Positions 1 through 12,700 of a stretch of DNA of 64,000 nt are shown here, in pieces. Origin of the DNA: Apostichopus japonicus (lineage: Eukaryota > Echinodermata > Holothuroidea > Aspidochirotida > Stichopodidae); assembly GCF_037975245.1 (NCBI RefSeq), contig NC_092564.1, positions 5,991,484 through 6,055,483 on the forward strand, in the 5' to 3' direction. A program made the position numbers and the translations under genes. Every line of letters begins with the position of its first letter. Position 1 is the first letter of the stretch. The notes under the pieces are model-generated. The model saw only the letters and a list, made by a program, of their open reading frames with translations. It had not been told where the DNA came from and searched no databases.

Positions 1-709
1 ATCCATAAAGTCACTGCGTCACACTGAATTTTCCAAATTAACCCTGTGTTGGAAATTCAATATATTGATTTTTCTTGGTAGAAAACAATAATGTGCTCTT
101 ATGGATGGAGTTGCATGGTAGAATTGTAACCATGCTTATGTTTCAACTCCCAGTGATGATTCATTCCTTAGGTGGAAGGGATGGGTGAGGGAGAGGTTAA
201 TGGTTGGTGGCTGAGGAGAGAGTAGCTAATTATACTCGGACACTAATAACATCCTGTTGTCACCTTGTATAAATTTGAAAGTAACAAATAAACTCCAGAC
301 GTAATATTTCACAATTACAATACAGTGCAATGTTAATATTTAAAATGTTTACCAATATCATACTACATACATCCCATTTATATATATATATATATATATA
401 TTTATAGATTTAGACATATGTACATGTATACATACCTACAGTAAGAAGTGGAATTCCCCAGTCATGAAGGCATAATCATACTCATTCCCGAAAAGTGATT
501 TAGTTCTAACTGTGCGCAACTTTGGGGGGTACCAGAATGAATACTGTCAGTTTTACATTGACTAGAATATTATTGGTAATAATGAAGTAATATTGCTACG
601 ATGAACCAATCATATCTCATGGTTGTACATTGTGACTAACCTACAGTACGGGGTACGTTATTTTTGGTATATTTGATTGATTTCCTTTATCCCCCCTTTT
701 TAATTTCAG
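1..709 (+). other. Upstream non-coding stretch ending in a splice acceptor
   Basis: No coding exon is visible here. The stretch ends with a pyrimidine-rich acceptor (taatttcag, AG at 708-709) directly before the BZW start exon. It is therefore most likely intron, with an untranslated first exon and the promoter further left, either in this stretch or outside the window. It holds a TA dinucleotide microsatellite at about 378-402. Confidence 0.6.
378..402. repeat. (TA)n microsatellite
   Basis: About eleven uninterrupted TA units between tcccattta and tttatagatt. Confidence 0.9.
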
Positions 710-710
710 A

Positions 711-724
711 AAAAATTTATATGA
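711..724 (+). promoter_or_regulatory. Weak initiation context at the BZW start codon
   Basis: The ATG at 721-723 is preceded by aaaaatttat and followed by A. Position -3 is T and +4 is A, so both key Kozak positions are unfavourable. The start is nevertheless secure, because [14 protein letters not shown] aligns with the known N-terminus of BZW proteins. Weak context is a reported property of vertebrate BZW1/BZW2 and serves translational autoregulation. Confidence 0.75.
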
Positions 725-781
725 ATCAGAAGCAGCAGAAACCGACACTCACCGGTCAGCGGATTAAGACCCGCAAAAGGG
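721..781 (+). CDS. BZW coding exon 1 (residues 1-20)
   Basis: The exon proper starts at 710 after the acceptor and has 11 bases of 5' UTR. It encodes [20 protein letters not shown] and ends in phase 1 before gtaaat. Confidence 0.93.
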
Positions 782-3700
782 GTAAATATTTTAATTTGAA
801 ATTTTTGCAAACACTTTTGAAACATTTCCTAGTGGGTGGGGTATTTGGCGTGCTTGCATTCATGCATTGCTCGACATTACATCGGGGAATCGATTATCTG
901 GTATCGCATCGCAAATGATATTGCGAAGTGGTCAAGTTGCTTATTCCAAAGATGCAAAGCAGGTTTATTATTTGACTTATTATTAGGACAAGTTATTTAA
1001 TGCTTTCCTAGGTACTAAGCCGGTTGAAAAGTCCCACAACATTATCCTGGCAGGTTTGTGATTAACTTGAAAATGATACTAGTATGAAGCAGGGTTATCA
1101 TTTCCTGGTGGGTCTGCAGTGTTTGTTTACATCAGACTTATATATTCCTTTTTTTTTAGCTGTAAATATCGGACGGTAAGTTTCATATACAGTACATGTC
1201 ACCTATGTGTTTCCCTGTAAAAGATCATATGCACTTTTTAAGTTCATGCAAAGTTCACGGGTGTGTTTGCATGAGAATTATGTGCTTAATCAGGGTCCCT
1301 CATGTTATTGTCAGCAATGGTTTTTCACTGTTTGCACACTTTAGTTAACGAAGCATGTACTCTATCCCAGTGGAGTGCGCAATGTATTTCCGTCCGTCTG
1401 ACTTCCTCTTACTTCTTTGCCTTCGATTTCACAGATGAAAAAGAAAAGTACGACCCATTGGGATTCCGTGATGCTATCTTTAAAGGGCTTAATGAGGCAG
1501 GTAATGATTTAGAACAAGCCTACAAGTTCTTGGATAGTGCTGGCGGTCGACTCGACTACCGACGTTACACAGAGACTTTACTGGATATTCTTCTTGCCGG
1601 TGGCATTCTAGGTACGTAAACCGATACGCTATATGCATGTTCTGACAAATACCACCGTAGTATTTTCTATGTTTTCTATATTCATATAGTCTCCAGTTTG
1701 TATGTGTACCTTCTTCATAGATCTACCCTACTGTACCTGCTATCTGGTAACATTTAAACACTGCTCTCCCAATCACACATTTGAAATTTCGCCCACATTA
1801 TCTTCCTTCCCAAACTCCTACCACTCAGTAGATTAATTACACACTTTTATAGTATGCTTTGTATGAGCATTGTGTGTTACCTGTGATAGATGGTACTTGC
1901 AGCTTTAAAGGCAAAAACACTCCCCACTACACATTAGGTATAAGTGTACTCATCATACGTAACCTGTTCTTTTGCTGCAAGGACATGCTCTCATCAGATG
2001 TGAGTGGTTTGAACAAATATACCTTCTGTGTATCAAGTCAAGTCCAGCCAAATTCTAGTGGGTATTAAAAGATAGCAGCAATTTATTAAGAAAAGAAAAC
2101 ATATCGGAGAAACAACACAAGAAAGAATAAATAAACTGTCATCAAAAAGTTGTTTGCTTGACAGACGGCAAACATTTGATGAGACATCTTTTCCAGAGAG
2201 TTTTCTTTCTACGGTATCTCATTTTTTTTGTCTCTCCTGTCATGACAGCCCCTGGGGGGAGTATTGTCGGAGATGTGGACAAGACAAAGCCCTTCAGGAG
2301 TAGCCTGTGTGTCTTCACGTGTGAAGAGAATCTGGACGCGGTGCGAAACTTCAGCCAGGTATGCTTTCAAGCTAATGTTTGATTGTAAATATGACGTCAT
2401 TGGATATATTTCTTTTATGTACTGTTTTTCTTCCCTTCTAATATTTACACATTGTATTTTTGTTGTGGTCGTGCACTTAGCTCTGTCTTTTCCTATCCCT
2501 CAACTCAAAACATTGAACTGTTAGTGTTCCTTTTTTTCTGATGGCTTTGGGTCAAGGAATAGGTACGGCTCACCAAGTAACACCAGTCCAATAAATTTCA
2601 AATAACCAGTGGGTATGATCCTGTGACTGCTTAATTTCAAACCCAATCCGTCTTTTTCAACCCCCAAGAGCCAGCATCGCAGCTTCAGTGACGATTCTTG
2701 GAATACACAAAAAATCCTTTTACTTTGTAATAAACTTCCACCTACCAATCATCATTGGAATAATGTTTTGAAAGCTAGGTTGTTTTCAAGTGGTCTCCGT
2801 CAGTCTGTGAGTAATAACTGTAGAAAGTACTTTAAGATGGTCTCTTAGTCCATATGAAATGCTGCCATAGATCACTCAAGGATAGGATAGGTGGTAGATT
2901 AATCTCACTATGTTGCTGTGTAATGTGACCTTTGTAAAGCAACGTGCTGCTGATAGTGGAATGTTTTCAAGTGGTCTCCGTCAGTCTGGGAGTAATAACT
3001 GCAGAGAGTACTCTAGATCAGGGTTGTCCAACCTACGGCCCGCGGGCCACAGTCCGGCCCGCCGCAGGGTTGCGTCCGGCCCGCCAGAGATGCTCTACGG
3101 TGCGATATTTTAGTGAGCAGATTTATTGATAACAATTTGAAGCTATATAATCAATCATTCGAACCTTCTGGGTCCCAAAAAACTGCATACAGGTCAGTTT
3201 GTGTGACACTCTCTCAGCGGAGGGGGGGGGGGGCGGCTGAACTTTATTCATCTGTTTTATCAGGAAGGAAAATAAACCAATGCGCTCCGTGCTCACATTT
3301 TGTTGCCTTGGGCTTCGGGCAAAAAATCGAGCGTAGGGTTCATGCGGCCCACTCTTTCATCATAATCATTCCATGTGGCCCTCCTCTACAAAAGGTTGGA
3401 CAACCCTGCTCTAGATGGTCTCTAAGTCCATATGAAATGCATGCCATAGATCCCTCAAGGATAGGATAGGTGGTAGAGTCATCTCACTATGTTGCTGTGC
3501 AATGTGACCTTTGTAAAGCAACATGCTGAGCACTGATAGTGGAATGTGTTTCCTCTTTTGTTGTAAGCAAAACCTGGACAAGTCAATGACGTCCAGCATG
3601 GATCAAAAGTAGTTGTGGTTTGCAGTGTGTTTGACTTCCTACATTTTATGTACATACAAGTGTAGAACACTCAGACATGAAATCAACCACAAAGCGTAGG

Positions 3701-6700
3701 GGTTTCCAAGGCCGATGTTAAACTGTGTTAGAAGTAGACAATCTATTGTAATGAAGAGTCAAACTTGTTTACTGTGTGAATCTTTGTAGTGCACCTTCTG
3801 TGTACCTTTGTAGTGCACCTTTGTAGTGTACCTTCAATGCATCTAACCATTCAAACTTTACAGGGCTTTCCTTTGGTTTTCTTCAATCAGTTGAAATCTC
3901 CTTATTTCCTCCATTCTTCCCTATTTTTTTGTGTGCCTTGTGTGTAAGTTTTCAAGTGATCTCTACCACACACTGTGACCATTAAGATAAGTGGTTGGAT
4001 TCTCGAGGCAGTTGTCAAGTCAGCCAGTGCATTGTGTGGAAGATAATTAAATTGGATTAAATAATTGAATTATTAGGTAGAATGCAGGATGATATTTTTT
4101 TGTCTGGTACCTACTAAAGAGCTTCATGGCAGTATTGCTCTGTAACCATGGTAACAAAATATAATTTTCAGGCCTGTTTGGTGTGACCGTCACTGAGGTA
4201 TTATGTTGCATCTGTAATGACATGTCTGGTAAGAAGTCACTTAGCTATTTCAGTGCATTTTTATGCTGCTTGAATCATTAAGTATTTGTAATCACTAAGA
4301 AATTGCCGAGACACTAGCTCAAAGATGAAATTCTGATGATCAGACACTTAGCTGATAATTGCATCTTGTATTGTGCATTTATTTTGAAGTCTTAAAAGCT
4401 TCTTTAATATGGAATTGACCCTCTTTCTCACAATGAGATATATACATGTAACAAGGCCAGCAATGACTTTTTCAGATTAATTTTCAAAATGCTGGGTTAT
4501 CCTTCTGTCCTATATGTGTGACCAGTTACAGTAGTACTGGCTGCTGTGACTTAGGATACAGTACTGTACCTCCAACCCCCCCCCCCCCCACTTGTCCACT
4601 TTACTTTCAAAGATCAATTTTAATAGTGTCTCTCTGTGATGGGTTTTTTTCCTGTGATTTGTTAATAGTTTAAGCTGCACTGTATATCAAGAGTTTGTAA
4701 CTAAATAACAAATGAAAATAATCTTTGTAAAAAAGAAGAAAAGATGATTGTTTTATCATATTTTCATCTTTCCATTCAGATTTTTACTAATCTGATCAGG
4801 CGGTACAAGTACATGGAAAAGAAGCTTGAAGATGAGATGCTTAAGGTAAGGCTTCTCTCAGCTTGCAATTTAAGCTGCTATCTTGTTAATACTCTTAGGC
4901 TCATCTTTCAATCCAATAACTCTTCGATTAATTATCAAAATATGCTTAAATCAGTGCCAGTTTTGTCAAGAGTAGTATGCATTAAAGGGGATACAAATCC
5001 AACCCATCCTCTTTAGCTCTAAATATGAAAAGTGATCTTTGTATAGAACAACTCACCCAAACAGCTAATTAGATAAATCTTGCTTCGTTTGGGAGGTACC
5101 ATTTTTTGGAGAGTCATGTCCGGAAAAATGGTTTTAGGTTTGTGATCTTGAACCTTTTTACTGTCTCTTTGTTTTTATTTTCATATTTTCAAAGTGAAAT
5201 GTTTACATTGTTGATTTTTAAACCAATGCCATCAATAGGACATTTTAACCTGAAAATAAACATTTCAGAAATAAAAGCAGAAGATAAAAATAGTTAAAAG
5301 TTCATGTGGCTTGATGATGTCATATTTAGACTTGATCAAGTCTATTTAGTCGTCCTTGGAAAACAGAACAAAGAAGATCAAACTTTGTAATAAAAAACTG
5401 GAAGTTTGGTTGATAATCTCGGTTAGTCAAATTAAATGACTTGCCTTACAAAGACAAAGAATGGGATAAATTTTAGAATTTATCTCAAAGATGTCCCCTT
5501 CTTTTTCAACGGAAGGTTGCATTTCTTCATTGGTGCACTTCTTTTCACAACACTTCTTTTTGGAGCCAAAGATGATGGTTGGGTTTGTTTCCACCCTAAC
5601 TATAACGTATCTGAAATATGACTCTAAGATACTATATAATATATTCTGTGCTCATGAACTCCTCTCCGATGGTAGACAAAATATGAGCACAGCCAGCACC
5701 TTAACATTATGACACCAACTTTTATCCCAATGTGATCATCCTACACTGGATTAGTCAACAGCAGTTGTCACTTTTCACTGTGTCAACCCCCTCTGGCACT
5801 CTTGATTTAAATACCGTGATTAATCAATTCGAGGCCTCCCAATTAAGTGCTATAATATCAGATTCTATCTGCTTTGTCCCCAGGCTGCTATTTTTCAAAG
5901 CCAATTTGACATTTTGGGAAAGATGGATTTAACTTGCATTTGGCAGATTTATAGATAATAAAGACATCTAATATAAGGAAAAGTGGTTTTGTGACATTTC
6001 AATGATTTATCTTGACAATGTGTGTAAGAAGACAGTGCTTGCTTTTGAAAGGTTATCTTCTTTAGTGTTGCTTATATATGTATACTGCAGTAAGCCGACT
6101 GTTGTATGCAATGATATGTGTAGCCAGAATAAGACTCCAATATGATATTGAATATTTCATGATTATGAGCAGTAACATATGATTAAAATTATTAAAATAA
6201 TAGCAAAATGCCATTGACATTTGGTTTCTACTTTCAGCAATTTTCTTCAAGTATTAGGTATATCTATATCAAACTAAGAATCCCTTATTTGTCTTTGAAC
6301 ATTAGTGTTGAGGGCAATTCCACGGTTACAGTGTGACAAAAAATACACATTTAATCATTTCAATTTGTTTTTTCTCAGAATATTGAATGGATATCTTCAG
6401 AATAGGTTATCAGTGCAAAAGAGGCAACAATTAACTTTTGAAACATGCATAATTTTTTGGAGATTTCAATGTCAATTTTTGAATATTAATAAAAATATGC
6501 TTCGGTTACAGTGTGACATGAAAAGTACCTAGGTTTTTCACCAAAATACCCTTCCTTAAAACCCTCTGAAATTAAAAGTGTACCCAAATTGGAAATACAT
6601 ACATTTTATCCAACATAGTCTTAACTATCATGTGATATGAGCAAATTGACAGACTGACCATTAAATCCTGAAATATTATATCATTACTATATCAATGCAT

Positions 6701-9700
6701 GGTTACAGTGTGACGGTTACAGTGTGACAAAACGTTGCAACACAAGATGTATGTCACAAAAGCATGTAACATCAAGTTATATGTTCCCTAGAAACAAGTG
6801 TGAGTAGGTGAAAACAAGTGTGAATAATAAAATTGAAAGATAAAATGAAAATCTGTCAATAAAGAAGGAACTGCTAGTGTTATAATCTGACTAGAAGCTT
6901 TCAAATTTCCTGAAAATAGTATTAATTTTGGTATTAATTTTTCTAATTAAACTAATTTTAATCAGTATAGACAAATCATTCTGATATTATAACATCTATA
7001 AGTGATCCCATTACGGTCTCATGGACTAGGAATTACAGGTTACACTTGCATATGGTTTGTATGCAAATTCAAGACAGGACGTTATCTGTTCAGTTGGCCT
7101 CCAGAATAGGGTCCTGGAAGTGGTATCTCTCACGGTTATCCATTGTGGGTGACGGCAATTTCCTTGTGATTTGGGAAATAGCTACCTATCCATTCTTATC
7201 CATATGAACCTTAGCAACAAAGATCAATCCCATGCTGTCATATTTCATATTTGTGCAAGTGGGTGACACAAAACTCTACCACACCATCATCCACATGTTC
7301 TTCTTGAACTTGGGCAACATAGGCATATCTGCCAGATGTTTTCTTTGCTCCCATATACTCAACCAACACAAAGTCCTCAAGCTTAATTGATTGTGGAGTG
7401 TTTCCTGACTGCGATGACAATGTGGGTAGTATGGGTTGTTGGAAGTGGACTGACATACATCTGCCCGTCAGTTATCCAAAGCTTCCTTAGCATCCTCTAC
7501 TTTTTGGGAAGGGACAAAGATCACTTTTATTGCCTTCGCCTTAGCTGCTGCTACCTCCGCAAATGACTCGGCATCATGCACATGTGCGTCATTTCTCATG
7601 GCTGTCCACACTAACCGCTTTACTTGACCACCGATCCCATGGACCACACTCTTGCCATGGCTTGTGGCAAAAAAGTTCCATGATGTTTGAACTCCATACA
7701 GTATGTCTCTCGGAAGTGGGTGATGTTATCGAAGACAGTGGCGGAGCTAGGGGTATTGATCAGGAGGGGCGAGAATGGTCTGTAAGCGCGCTTTCGACAC
7801 TTTCTATGTGGAGCGCCACCACAGGTTGGCATGTAGCGTACAGAAATTTTTTTTGAGTAAAGATACTCCCTAGATCGCCAGAAATGACCCTTTCCGGGCC
7901 TGGCTTATTTGCAGATACACGAAGAATAAATAGGTGTCATCGCCAAATTACACTTACAAAATGTGACAAATGTCAATATGTACAGTAGATGAGAGCGCAA
8001 TAAATTCAATAATCGCGAATAAGTAAAAAGTGGTAAAGAGCTGAAAAAGGCGCCAGCAGTCCATTTGAGTCCGTCAAGGGGGGGGGGGTATGGACGCTCT
8101 GCCACGATCTTTGTTTGAACTGGCTGGCCACTCCGTCTGAGAAGAATGACAGTGACTTCAGATTGGGGCACTGTACAGTGGTGTTCCGTCGAGGTTGACA
8201 CGACCGTCCGGACGCGACGTTTTCAGACGTTTCCAGACACTTTAGGACACTTTAGGACGTTTTCTGACACCTCCGGACGGTCGGACGCTTTTGTACATTT
8301 TACTCCAACAATATTCACTTTTAATCCGGACGGAACATGCGGTTTACTGCCTACTTTTTCACACCAGATTAAATCGATCTTCTCAGTTTGTTACAATAGA
8401 AGTTACAATGGTGATATGTCCGATTCTGTCCGATAATCCGGACGTTTTTAGCCCGACTCAAAGTAACAAAACAGTAAGGATTACAGAGGCAAGAACCCTT
8501 TCATTTCAGAAAAGCGTCATGTGTCCGATAATCCGGACGCTTAAAGCTAAACTATGTTTCTATTCAAAAGCGATTTTAGAGGCAGTTCTATTATCAGCCC
8601 GCAAAACGTCTGAAACCGTCCGATAATCCGGACGGAATAAACTTTCAGTACAGGGTAGTATTTCTGCTACAAACAAAGTCAAAGGTGATACAAGTTTGAA
8701 CACAAAATAACTGCGAAGAAATATATTGAAGTAACGTCATGTTTTGACAAAAGCATGCAATGTACAACAACTATTTACTAACCTTTTGAAACAAAAATTC
8801 AAGCAGAAGGAGTGGGGAACAGTCACAAGAAGTAAGAGAAATAACGACATATTGATGATAATGCCCAGCGGTGTTGGGCGACAATCAACCATTCCCACTA
8901 TATCTTATCCTGGTTCTGAGTTGCTTCCGTTCAACAAAAATATCGTTTTACCTAGGCTCAAAACATTTTCAAAACAACGGTACACATGAAGTAATCCAAT
9001 AAATCCCAGACTGAATAACGAATATAAATACACTACAGCATCGTTACTGTATTGTTTACCTCCTCCTGCCGACACAACCGAAAATGTTTAATGTTTAATA
9101 TGAAACAGGTATTGAACCTTTTTTTAAATAATTTCAATGATGTAACATGTCACCCCCGTAGCTCCTTCAAAGTTGCTAAGCTTTTTATTGATAACGCCGA
9201 ACGTACCCCATTACCAGACACACAAGGCGCCACGAAATGTAACACTGTCGGAAACATCTGAAAGTACTAGTAATATGCAAATATTACGAACTTTTTACCC
9301 CTACGGTGTATTTTGTCTCACCGTTCAATCGTCCGGCTATTTTCCTTTTTTTTTTCTTCAATGGCTATCGAAGTCTGTTTTTTGACGATGAGGAAATGTT
9401 ATTCGCAAAATTTGAACATGTTGAGAAACAAATAACAGGGCGTAAAATCTCGCGCACATACTTTTACTTCCAGGAATCCAGGGTAAAGCACATTGCAGCA
9501 AAGGTTGAGCACACGCGCTAAGCAAGGTACCTGGGAGACTGCTTGGGCCACCCCTCCTCTCTTGCGACACGGGTTAATATAGTGTTGCACGTTTTCTTGG
9601 CAGTTTGCCAGGGTTTTAACAACTTGTTAGGTCAGAAAAGAATGCAAATTAACAGGTGTCAGGCTTGTGAGCAGAAACCGGGACATGACCTAGATTTCCA

Positions 9701-12700
9701 GGGTAGTCAATACTTTGTGCGCGCACCTGCAACCCCTTCAAGTTCAAAAGTTCACAATGAAAAGTTTTTAACTATCAACAAGTCACCACGTGATTGGAAC
9801 TTCAGACAATAAGAATGTAACATAGGGGCTACGTAAATACGGGATTATAAACTACATACATAAGAATAGTACAGATTTATTCATATCGTTAATCGGCTGT
9901 TGTTTACTCCAGAAAATAAACTTACAATAGGTACATTATCAATCTTTCGTACAAAAAAACTTAAAAATGAAAAAAGTGGCGAAATATAACTATAAATGAC
10001 ATCGTGGAACCCCCGCATTAATAAACGAATCCATTTCATTACAGCATCAACTCTCAAGTACCGCAAGCAGTGCAGTGTGTACCAGTACCCTACGCTATAA
10101 TAATATACAGTCCCTTGCGAAGATGGATTTAAACTGGATATACTCCCTGCGGTTTTGGCTCAAAATTTATTAAATCGTTATAATTATTATAACAAAGTGA
10201 GGTGAAATGCATAAGGGTAAGATTTTGTACATGGGAACCTTCACAATCCTCGTTTGAAGGAAAAATAAATAACGAAAATTTCAGAATAACTTTGAAGTCC
10301 CGTAACATGCTGAGCCCAAGTAACGTTCGATATTTGGTGTAGCCTAGGTCACGTAGTGCACGTAGGCCTATATTGACCCGCAGATATAGTGGCTGACGGT
10401 AAATCGGTAATAATAGAGTTTAATGTGCTAATTTAATGGTTCACATATGATGTTTTATTGTCGGACACGTCTTATTTCTTTTCATTTTCCCCATTCCATC
10501 TTTCTTTATTCCTCCCTCTCCATGTTTGTGCTGTCTGTTGTTGTTGTTTTTTTTTATCTCTGCTCCAAAATTTCCCGCGAGTGACGAAGATTTTTTTTAT
10601 CTCTGCTCCAAAATTTCCCGCGAGTCACTGAAATTTTCCGGGAACGAGGTTCCCGTGTTACCTCTTTTTTCCTGGCCTGAGTATTTTTCCTAGTAACCTT
10701 TAAAATCTCAATTTAGGCACAGAGCTTCGTCCGTCTCTCGTGTCAAAATGGACGAGACGGTACTGTACCACCTCGCGGGGGAATCGAACTTTGAACTTAG
10801 CACGCTTTTAATAATATTTGTTAACAAAAAGTGCTGTATGTATTTACCGATATTAAATTGTCGTATGACACTAAAAAAATGTTCCTTGGTAGCTGTAAGT
10901 CTCAAAATAGTAAATGATAGTGAGTAAATATTTCTGCACAGAGTTTTTTCAGTGAACTTGTAATCCTTACAGGCTATTGTTATCACGCTTAGGAATGGTC
11001 GCGGCCGTGTGACCGCAAATGCTCTAGATAAACACTCCACTCTTTTGTTACTATTGGGCTAGTAAACTTTACATCGGACGTTTTCGGACGCTTTTGGCTT
11101 TGAATACTGGGTATGACGGGTTTTTTTCTAACCGGACGCTTGGACGGAACCTGACACTTTCAGACGTTTTCAGACGTTTTCGGACGATTTCGGACGTTTT
11201 GAAATCGGACGATTAGGTCAACCTCGACGGAACACCACTGTATCATGACATCGTTGATGATCTTATCCAGGAATGTGACAACGGCAAACTTCCCATGCAC
11301 CAGGTCATTGCTCACCATGACATAAGACTGCAAAGTATGCAGTGAACAGTGTAACTTACGAATGGGCCCAGTGCGCACTCTGGATCTCGTCTTGCTGGAT
11401 GATATGAAAGTTTTAGTGATTCTCTATAATTGCAGCAAGAATTATCTAGGACTGAGCTTTCAATAAATTAATATCACCATGCCACAAAGCCTAATGGGGA
11501 CCCAGGTGTATACTTCATGTCACAGATGTAATAGATGAAAGGTTCTCAATTGAATACTGGTTTCCCTATAGAAACACACTGTTGCTGTCACACTGTAACC
11601 AAAAAAATGTCACACTGTAACCAAAAAGTTACAGTGTGACACATTTCATTTTCCCATTATTCCCACTCAGAGTCTACTACAGTAAAACTATCATGTGGAT
11701 TTAATAAGTGCCTACACAGTTGATTTTGAGAAAAACAATCAGTTGATTTCAATTCCAATTTTTGGAAATATTAAGAAAAAATGGCATTTTTCGGTTATAG
11801 TGTGACACTTTTTCAGCAAATCAACATTTATGTGTGTGCACCGATGCATGACAACATGCAAACCACCTAAAATGGCTTGATACACTTAGCCATAGTCTCA
11901 TACTATCCATCAGTATTTAAAGTCACCACTTTTATTGTTACAGGGGTGATTTGTGGGGATTAATTTTAAGCTAATTTTAATGGTGATTTTTTTTCTAAAA
12001 TTGCCTATTTTCACATAATCCCTAATTTTTGGTAGTTTATGTAAAAATTATGGGGGAATAAAACACATCTGAAAAATTCACACTTTTAGCTTCAATTTGA
12101 TACCAGTTTCCATAGCAGTTGCTCAATTTTAGTTTTGATGAATTTGTCTCCTCTGGCCTGGAATTGCCCTTGAGTAATGATGACAGTATGGTTCCATGCG
12201 GTATTGGAAAGATCCACGTAATTTGTATTAATCATATAGTTTTTATGTACAAAACTATTGAATATTGGACTAAATTTGTATCAATGGAGATCATCTTAAG
12301 TGTGTTGCCATGCCAATTGCAGGCTTTTCCAAATGATGTACAAAACCTTTTGCTTGAAATGAAACTCTGAGAGCAAAATTGATCTAATGAGTCTGATGGA
12401 AAAAGACCAGTGGCAGAATGGTAACACGTTTTACTTGATTTTATAGTCAAGTCATCTCCAGAGAGTGTTCAGACTAAAGTCCAGAGATGGACTTCGGTCA
12501 CTGTATCGTCTCTGACGGCAAAAGCTTCACAAATTTGTCTTGACTCGCTTCATTTTTTGAAGACATACGACTCTTTACAACACTTGACAAGTGGAGACGT
12601 TAAAGCTGTTTTACTTTGTGAATGACTTAGCAGAGGGTGTGGGGAGGAGGGAGGGGGAGGGGAGTTAGCTACTACTCAGCAGCAATAAAAACACTCGATT

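Larger units (their letters stand above)
7090..11400 (-). pseudogene. Decayed transposase-like gene, broken by two later insertions
   Basis: Read on the minus strand, three blocks are collinear. At 11241-11400 are [19 protein letters not shown] and, in another frame, [19 protein letters not shown]. At 8108-8175 is [20 protein letters not shown]. At 7090-7735 are [56 protein letters not shown] and [12 protein letters not shown] remember the pattern FFSDG..SQFK...FFATSHGK...GIGG..KR.VW from many invertebrate multicopy proteins of transposon origin; I cannot name its superfamily. The aspartates of SDG and their spacing would fit a DDE-type core, but this is inference. In-frame stops, a frameshift before WNFF, and the insertions at 7736-8107 and 8176-11240 show it is dead. 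It is not a host gene. Confidence 0.75.

Noticed and set aside
664-918. Open frame of 84 residues containing the BZW N-terminus
   Set aside because: It reads through an acceptor at 708-709 and a donor at 782. Only 721-781 is coding.
7238-7456. Minus-strand open frame that might be a host gene
   Set aside because: It is one fragment of the decayed transposase-like reading, with stops and frameshifts on both sides.
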